This document shows positions 58,948 through 64,000 of a stretch of 64,000 nucleotides of DNA, one piece after another. The stretch spans positions 186,001 to 250,000 of the forward strand of contig NZ_SACO01000001.1 of NCBI RefSeq assembly GCF_004005905.1. Reading direction: 5' to 3'. The stretch's first letter is position 1. Each line of letters starts with the position of its first letter. The translations under genes and the position numbers were made by a program. The notes beneath the pieces were generated by a model. That model did no database searches. It was not told where the DNA came from and was given only the letters and a program-made list of their open reading frames with translations. The DNA is from Novosphingobium umbonatum (GTDB taxonomy: Bacteria; Pseudomonadota; Alphaproteobacteria; Sphingomonadales; Sphingomonadaceae).

Positions 58948-58972
58948 GCAACATTGCTAAAGGCATTACGTC

Positions 58973-60649
58973 ATGCTGACCGAAGCCGCATCCATCGCCC
59001 AAGGGCGAGCCATCAACCCCGCCCCCAAACGCATTCCTGATCTGCTCGACCATGCCGCAAGCCTGTTCCCCGAACGGGTGGCGGTGGATTTTCTGGGCCG
59101 CACCTGGCGCTATGGCGAGATTGCCACCATGGTCGAACGCGCCGCGCGCGGCCTTTATGCCCGTGGCCTGCGCAAGGGTGATCGTTTCGCGCTCTGCCTG
59201 CCCAACACGCCCTATTACGTCATCCTCTATTTCGCCGCGCTGAAACTGGGCGCGGTGGTGGTCAATCTCAACCCGCTCTATACCGAGCGCGAGTTGGAGC
59301 ATCTGATCAAGGATTCGGGCGCGCGCATGGTGGCGCTGCCCGATATTGCCGCCATTCACAACAAGGTGAAGCCGGTGGCGCTGGCCCATGGCGTAGACAC
59401 TTTGGTGATGTGCCCGATGGGCAAGATCCTGCCCGCGTTCAAGGCGCTGGGCTGGGCGATGTTCAAACGGCGCGACCACGCCCGCTTTGCCAAAGACGGG
59501 CTGCATATCGACTTTTGCAAGCTGGTGGCCAAGGCGCCCGCGCTGCCCGAGATCGCCGTTTCGCCCGATGATCTGGCCGTGTTGCAATATACCGGCGGGA
59601 CAACCGGCGTGCCCAAGGGGGCGATGCTGTCCCACGCCAATCTGACCGCCAATGCCGCACAAATGCTGGACCATCTGGGCCATGATATTGGCACGCCCGA
59701 ACGCATTCTGGGCGTTTTGCCGATGTTCCATGTTTTCGCGCTGACCACGGTGCTTAATTTCGCCATCGAGATCGCCGCCGAAATCGTGCTGCTGCCCCGT
59801 TTTGAATTGAGCCAGATGCTCGACACGATGCGCCGCAAGCCGCCCACGATCATCTTTGGCGTGCCCACCATCTGGGTCGCGATGATCAACGGCATCCCCA
59901 AGGGGCAGGCCCCCGACCTGTCGCATTTGACCGCCTGCGTATCGGGCGGCGCGCCCTTGCCCTTGGAAGTGCGCGAGGAATTCGAGGCGCTGACCGGAGC
60001 GGTACTGACCGAGGGCTATGGCTTGACCGAGGCATCGCCGATCATCACCTGCAATCCGATTGACGGTTTGATCAAAACCAATTCCTGTGGCCAGCCCTTC
60101 CCCGCCACGCAAATCGAGATCCGCAACCCCGAAAAGCCCGAGGAAATCATGCCTCTGGGCGAAAAAGGCGAGGTATGTGCACGCGGCCCGCAGGTGATGA
60201 TGGGCTATTGGCAGAGGCCCGAGGACACCGCCAAGACCTTTACCCAAGGCGCCCTGCGCACCGGCGACATCGGCTATCTGGACGGGGACGGCTATCTGTT
60301 TCTGGTGGACCGGATCAAGGATGTGATCCTGTGCGGGGGCTTCAACGTCTATCCGCGTATCATCGAGGATGCCGCCTATCTGCATCCGGCGGTGGAGGAA
60401 GCCATCGCCATCGGCATTCCCGACCAATATCGCGGACAGGCGCCCAAGCTGTTTGTCAAATTGCATGCCAGCACGCAGGTCACGCCCGAAGAGTTGAAAA
60501 GCTTTCTGCTCGACCATGTCAGCAAGATTGAAGTGCCCAAGGAGATCGAAATCCGCGCCAGCCTTCCCAAGACGCTGGTGGGGAAATTGTCCAAAAAAGA
60601 ACTGGTTGAGGAAGAAAGGCTCAAGCGCGAGGGGGCAAGCAAAAGTTAG
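58973..60649 (+). CDS. fadD: Long-chain fatty acid-CoA ligase
   Basis: 558 residues, AMP-binding family: P-loop VLQYTGGTTGVPKGAMLS, linker TEGYGLTEASPII, and the C-terminal GDIGYLDGDGYLFLVDRIKD with the C-domain lysine in KTLVGKLSKKEL. Activates fatty acids for the beta-oxidation genes on the opposite strand. Confidence 0.92.
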   Translation: MLTEAASIAQGRAINPAPKRIPDLLDHAASLFPERVAVDFLGRTWRYGEIATMVERAARGLYARGLRKGDRFALCLPNTPYYVILYFAALKLGAVVVNLNPLYTERELEHLIKDSGARMVALPDIAAIHNKVKPVALAHGVDTLVMCPMGKILPAFKALGWAMFKRRDHARFAKDGLHIDFCKLVAKAPALPEIAVSPDDLAVLQYTGGTTGVPKGAMLSHANLTANAAQMLDHLGHDIGTPERILGVLPMFHVFALTTVLNFAIEIAAEIVLLPRFELSQMLDTMRRKPPTIIFGVPTIWVAMINGIPKGQAPDLSHLTACVSGGAPLPLEVREEFEALTGAVLTEGYGLTEASPIITCNPIDGLIKTNSCGQPFPATQIEIRNPEKPEEIMPLGEKGEVCARGPQVMMGYWQRPEDTAKTFTQGALRTGDIGYLDGDGYLFLVDRIKDVILCGGFNVYPRIIEDAAYLHPAVEEAIAIGIPDQYRGQAPKLFVKLHASTQVTPEELKSFLLDHVSKIEVPKEIEIRASLPKTLVGKLSKKELVEEERLKREGASKS

Positions 60650-60727
60650 GGCCCGCTAAAGAAATCAGGACTTGCAAGCCGCGCCGCTTTTTGTTCGATT
60701 GGCGGGATAGATAAGGGGGGAGTGTTC

Positions 60728-61180
60728 ATGTCTTTGCTGGAGGAGGTAGATAACCTGTCCAAACCTGAAACGCCAATTGCGGCTGCAAGCGAAGCGCCAG
60801 CCGATAAGGGGCTGCGCGGCATTCAGGAAGTGGCGGAATATCTGCAAGTTACCCATCGCACCTTGCGCTTTTACGAGGACAAGGGGCTGATCGAACCCAC
60901 GCGCGTGGGCAGCACCCGTGTCTATTCGCGCAAGGATGTGGCGCGGATGCAGCTGATCCTGCGCGGCAAAAGGCTGGGTTTCTCCATCCGCGAGATCAAG
61001 GAATTCCTCGACCTCTATGACGCGGACCCACAACATATCGAGCAGAACCGCCTGCTGCTGAAAAAAGTGCGTGAAAGGCTGAAAATGTTGACGGCGCAAC
61101 AGGCCGCGCTGGAACAGACGATGGTGGAGTTAAAGCAGATCGAGCGCGAAGTGGTCGAGCAGATCGCCGCGCAAAAATAA
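60728..61180 (+). CDS. MerR family regulator
   Basis: 150 residues from ATG 60728 (GGGGGGAG about 5 nt upstream; GTG 60722 alternative). Winged helix with IQEVAEYLQVTHRTLRFYEDKGLIEP and a C-terminal coiled coil (RLLLKKVRERLKMLTAQQAALEQ). It has no sensing cysteines. MerR proteins of this sort beside acyl-CoA ligases often regulate acyl-CoA catabolism; direct targets unknown. Confidence 0.9.
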   Translation: MSLLEEVDNLSKPETPIAAASEAPADKGLRGIQEVAEYLQVTHRTLRFYEDKGLIEPTRVGSTRVYSRKDVARMQLILRGKRLGFSIREIKEFLDLYDADPQHIEQNRLLLKKVRERLKMLTAQQAALEQTMVELKQIEREVVEQIAAQK

Positions 61181-61247
61181 GCCCGACTTGCCCTGACCGG
61201 CGCCAACGCCTATCCCTTCCGGCAAAGTTGCTTTGCGGAAAGGCCGG

Positions 61248-62030
61248 ATGATGAAAGACAATTTTCCTTGGGCCACGGGGCGCACCGCGCTGGTCACGGG
61301 CGCCACTTCCGGCTTTGGCCGCGCGGTGGCGCTGCGCCTGTTACGCGCTGGCGCCCGCGTGATCGCCACGGGGCGCCGACAGGACCGTCTGGATGAGCTG
61401 GCCGCGGAGGCCAAGACGCAGCGCCTGTTCACGCTGGTGCATGATGTCAGCGCCAAGGGCAGCGGCGAGGCCTTGCTGGCCGCCCTGCCGGAAGATTTCG
61501 CGGCCATCGACATTCTGTTCAACAATGCAGGGCTGGCGCTAGGCGTGGAACCGGCCCAGCGTGCCAGTCTCGACAATTGGGAAACCATGATCGAGACCAA
61601 TGTGGCGGGGCTGGTGCGCGTGTCCCATGCGGTTCTACCCGGTATGGTGGAGCGTGGGCGCGGACATATTATCAATGTATCCAGCGTGGCGGCGACCTAT
61701 CCCTATCCGGGCGGCAATGTCTATGGGGGCACCAAGGCCTTTGTACGCCAGTTTTCGCTGGGCCTGCGCGCCGATCTGCTGGGCACGCCGGTCAAGGTCA
61801 CCTCGCTGGAACCGGGGGCCTGTGAAACGGAGTTCAGCCAAGTGCGCTTTGCCGGAGACAAGGACAAGGCGGCCGCTGTCTACACCGGTATGCAGCCCTT
61901 GTCGGCAGAAGATGTGGCCGACACGGTGGAGGCGGTTTTACGCCTGCCCGAACATCTTAATGTCAACACGATGGAAATCATGCCGGTAGCGCAGGCCTTT
62001 TCGCCCTTTGCCATGGCGCGGGATGCCTGA
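61248..62030 (+). CDS. Short-chain dehydrogenase/reductase (YdfG-like)
   Basis: 260 residues from ATG 61248 (AAAGG just upstream). NADP motif TGATSGFGRAVAL, DILFNNAGLA, catalytic S-Y-K in NVSSVAATYPYPGGNVYGGTKAF, and the YdfG-like tail MEIMPVAQAF. Substrate likely a small 3-hydroxy acid or serine-like compound by family. Confidence 0.9.
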   Translation: MMKDNFPWATGRTALVTGATSGFGRAVALRLLRAGARVIATGRRQDRLDELAAEAKTQRLFTLVHDVSAKGSGEALLAALPEDFAAIDILFNNAGLALGVEPAQRASLDNWETMIETNVAGLVRVSHAVLPGMVERGRGHIINVSSVAATYPYPGGNVYGGTKAFVRQFSLGLRADLLGTPVKVTSLEPGACETEFSQVRFAGDKDKAAAVYTGMQPLSAEDVADTVEAVLRLPEHLNVNTMEIMPVAQAFSPFAMARDA

Positions 62031-62233
62031 TGCGTACCACCCATAATGAGGCGAGCGTCAGGCTCTATCATCTGGACAGCGGGCCGGAAGGAGGCGCGGC
62101 GGAAACTTTGTTCTATGGCCCTTTGAGCGAGGCCCTGCGCATTGGCGCGCAGCAGAGCGAGGAGGTGCAGGAAGGGCTTTTCATCGCCACCGATAATGAT
62201 GTGGTGGCCTTTCTGGACCTGCTGGAAGGCTGA
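62030..62233 (+). CDS. Small hypothetical protein coupled to the SDR
   Basis: 67 residues; its ATG overlaps the SDR stop (TGATG). Mixed alpha/beta, acidic, no membrane segment; no family recognised. A hairpin follows. Confidence 0.5.
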   Translation: MRTTHNEASVRLYHLDSGPEGGAAETLFYGPLSEALRIGAQQSEEVQEGLFIATDNDVVAFLDLLEG

Positions 62234-62241
62234 AGGCGAAA

Positions 62242-62270
62242 CGGGGGCCTGCGATACACGCAAGCCCCCG
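62242..62270. terminator. GC-rich hairpin between converging genes
   Basis: CGGGGGC/GCCCCCG (62242-62248, 62264-62270) encloses TGCG/CGCA. No T-run on either side, so terminator status is tentative. Confidence 0.4.
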
Positions 62271-62281
62271 CTCCTCGATCA

Positions 62282-63709
62282 TCAGGCCGGAAGCGCCCCG
62301 ATCACCGATTTGACCTCCAGATATTCCTCCAGCCCGAAACGGCCAAATTCGCGGCCATTGCCCGACTGCTTATAGCCGCCAAAGGGCATATCCATCGCCA
62401 GACCGCCCGCATTGACATAGACCGAACCGGCGCGGATCTTGCCCACAATGGTTTTGGCGACCGAAGGATCGCCCGCAATATAGGCACCCAGACCATAGGG
62501 CGTGTCATTGGCGATGCTCACCGCCTCGTCCAGATCCTTGTAAGGCAGGATGGTCAGCACGGGGCCGAAGATTTCTTCCTGCGCAATGGCCATCGTATTG
62601 GTCACATTGGCAAACACGGTGGGCTTAACAAAATAGCCCTTCTCCACGCCATCGGGCAGCCCCAGACCGCCGGTGACCAGAGTGGCGCCATCGGCAATGC
62701 CCTTGGCGATCAGGCCCTGAATCTTGTCCCACTGCGCCTTGTTCACCACAGGGCCGATGTGGTCGCCCTGCGCCAGCGGATCGCCCACCGACTTGCCACC
62801 GAAGATTGCGCCGACCATCGCCGCCGCCTCGTCATGCTGGCTTTCATGCACCAGCATCCGCGTGGGCGCCACGCAGCTCTGGCCCGAATTGAGCAGCACC
62901 CCGCCGCAGCCACCGGGCAAAGCCTTGTCCAGCGGCGTGCCGGGCAGGATGATATTGGGCGATTTGCCGCCCAGTTCCTGCGTCACGCGCTTGACCGTAT
63001 CGGCCGCCGATTTGGCCACCATGATCCCTGCGCGGGTGGAGCCGGTAAAGCTGACCATATCCACATCGGGATGGGCCGAAATGGCATTGCCCACCACCGG
63101 ACCATCGCCCTGCACCAGATTGAACACGCCCGCAGGCAAGCCCGCCGCTTCCAGCACCTCGGCAAAAATTGCGGCGCAAGTGGGCGCTTCTTCCGAAGGC
63201 TTGAGCACGATGGTGCAGCCAGCGGCCAGCGCAGGCGCCACCTTGGCCACGATCTGGTTCATCGGCCAGTTCCACGGGGTAATCAGGCCAACCACGCCGA
63301 TCGCCTCGCGCACCACCTTGTTATCCCCAATCTTCTCCTCAAACTCATAGGCGGTCAACGCGGCCAGAGCATTGGCCAGATGGCCCAGACCACTGCCCGC
63401 CTGCGCCGTGCTGGAAATCGAGATCGGGCAGCCCATTTCCGTGCTGATCGCCTCGGCAATATCGCCGATGCGCGCCTTATAGGCCTCGATGATCCGGCCC
63501 AGCAGGGCGATGCGCTCTTCCTTGCTGGTAGCCGAAAAAGCGGGGAAAGCATGGCGGGCGGCGGCGACAGCAGCATCAACGTCCGCTGCCGTGCCCAGAG
63601 TGATCTGGCTGGCCTGTCCCTCGGTCGCCGGATTGGTCACGCTGTGGGCAGTGCCGCCGATGGAATCGACCCATTGGCCATCAATATAATGTTGCAAATA
63701 GCTTTTCAT
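62282..63709 (-). CDS. NAD(P)-dependent aldehyde dehydrogenase
   Basis: 475 residues: TPWNWPMNQIVAKVAPALAA, FTGSTRAGIMVAKSAADTV, QELGGKSPNIILPG with the general-base Glu, and the nucleophile in NSGQSCVAPTR. Soluble aldehyde dehydrogenase of broad type. It could oxidise aldehydes from amine or lipid breakdown, but it is 40 kb from the amine locus and the link is speculative. Confidence 0.93.
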   Translation of the reverse strand: MKSYLQHYIDGQWVDSIGGTAHSVTNPATEGQASQITLGTAADVDAAVAAARHAFPAFSATSKEERIALLGRIIEAYKARIGDIAEAISTEMGCPISISSTAQAGSGLGHLANALAALTAYEFEEKIGDNKVVREAIGVVGLITPWNWPMNQIVAKVAPALAAGCTIVLKPSEEAPTCAAIFAEVLEAAGLPAGVFNLVQGDGPVVGNAISAHPDVDMVSFTGSTRAGIMVAKSAADTVKRVTQELGGKSPNIILPGTPLDKALPGGCGGVLLNSGQSCVAPTRMLVHESQHDEAAAMVGAIFGGKSVGDPLAQGDHIGPVVNKAQWDKIQGLIAKGIADGATLVTGGLGLPDGVEKGYFVKPTVFANVTNTMAIAQEEIFGPVLTILPYKDLDEAVSIANDTPYGLGAYIAGDPSVAKTIVGKIRAGSVYVNAGGLAMDMPFGGYKQSGNGREFGRFGLEEYLEVKSVIGALPA

Positions 63710-63736
63710 GGAAATGCGTCCTTCAGCAATGCAAGC

Positions 63737-64000
63737 TCAGGCAGGCGTCTTTTCACCCTTGCCGGTGATATGGTCGGTCTCGGCGCGCGTGGAGGCAGGG
63801 CCCGTGTTGCGCTTGACCAGACCGGCCACCAGCGACGGCCCCTTGGCAAAGGGTTCAGGATCACCCTCGCGCATTTTCAGGCCGAACAGCGGGCTCATGC
63901 CGGGGTGACGGCCCAGACCGCCAAACAGGTCAAACCCGCGCTCGATCCAGTCGCGCAGGGGCTCATCCTCGGTCATCGGCGGAGTGTCGGCGACACTGGC
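63737..64000 (-). CDS. Incomplete reading frame at the window edge, unrecognised
   Basis: The frame is open to the end of the window; ATG 63976 would give 79 residues, but the frame continues upstream. Visible text includes PLRDWIERGFDLFGGLGRHP and LKMREGDPEPFAKGPSLVAG, ending KGEKTPA. Probably the C-terminal part of a protein cotranscribed with the aldehyde dehydrogenase gene, 27 bp downstream. No family recognised. Confidence 0.4.
   Translation of the reverse strand, partial: ASVADTPPMTEDEPLRDWIERGFDLFGGLGRHPGMSPLFGLKMREGDPEPFAKGPSLVAGLVKRNTGPASTRAETDHITGKGEKTPA

Noticed and set aside
58808-60517. 569-residue open frame on the minus strand
   Set aside because: Antisense to the acyl-CoA ligase with its AMP-binding motifs; no domain seen.

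Overview
The window is GC-rich, densely packed chromosomal DNA from an alphaproteobacterium, most likely a sphingomonad of the Novosphingobium/Sphingobium type. This is inferred from gene content and protein style: a Tol-Pal operon and a hisB-H-A-F-E-HIT operon, SspB, a TonB-dependent receptor next to a TPR-sulfotransferase, and beta-oxidation genes in alphaproteobacterial arrangements. No species can be named from sequence alone. I saw no rRNA, tRNA, CRISPR array, insertion sequence or phage gene.

Layout. 1-4.3 kb: end of a glycosyltransferase, a TPR/glycine-rich membrane protein, a one-domain ModE-like regulator, a probably broken NUDIX gene running into a DUF47 gene, and a Pit phosphate transporter. 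4.3-21.1 kb: a large amine-oxidation locus. The minus strand carries tetR, an MFS transporter, and the aauBEDA-type genes for a tryptophan tryptophylquinone (TTQ) amine dehydrogenase with a small cytochrome c. The plus strand carries a two-subunit molybdenum hydroxylase (iorAB type) and then a complete qhnADCBGFE operon for a cysteine tryptophylquinone (CTQ) quinohemoprotein amine dehydrogenase with its maturation enzymes. 21.1-26.1 kb: a TonB-dependent receptor diverging from a TPR-sulfotransferase. 26.1-36.4 kb: a Lys/His-rich exported protein, a PLP enzyme, modABC with a ModE-like operator, an acyltransferase/SGNH protein, a PuuD-type urate hydroxylase, a TRIC-family channel, an amino-acid permease and a J-domain protein. 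36.4-44.6 kb: pal-tolB-A-R-Q-ybgC and the histidine operon (both minus). 44.7-50.7 kb: sspB, gmk, a queuosine-precursor-type transporter, argB, yggT, folD and marC. 50.6-62.2 kb: two divergent fatty-acid blocks (thiolase, FadB-like, acyl-CoA dehydrogenase and nitronate monooxygenase on minus; DUF2147, FadL, acyl-CoA ligase, MerR and SDR on plus). 62.3-64 kb: an aldehyde dehydrogenase and an incomplete frame.

The most interesting part is the 4.3-21.1 kb locus. Two chemically different protein-derived-quinone amine dehydrogenases flank a Tat-exported molybdenum hydroxylase that could oxidise the aldehydes they release. All three transcription units start with the same promoter layout: a TTGA-type -35 box, 3 nt, then an 18-bp palindrome close to TCTGGACANNTGTCCAGA whose right half overlaps the -10 position. 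This suggests one regulon, probably under the adjacent TetR regulator. The Mo enzyme also gives a reason for the ModE-like regulator and modABC in the same window; a ModE-like palindrome lies just upstream of modA.
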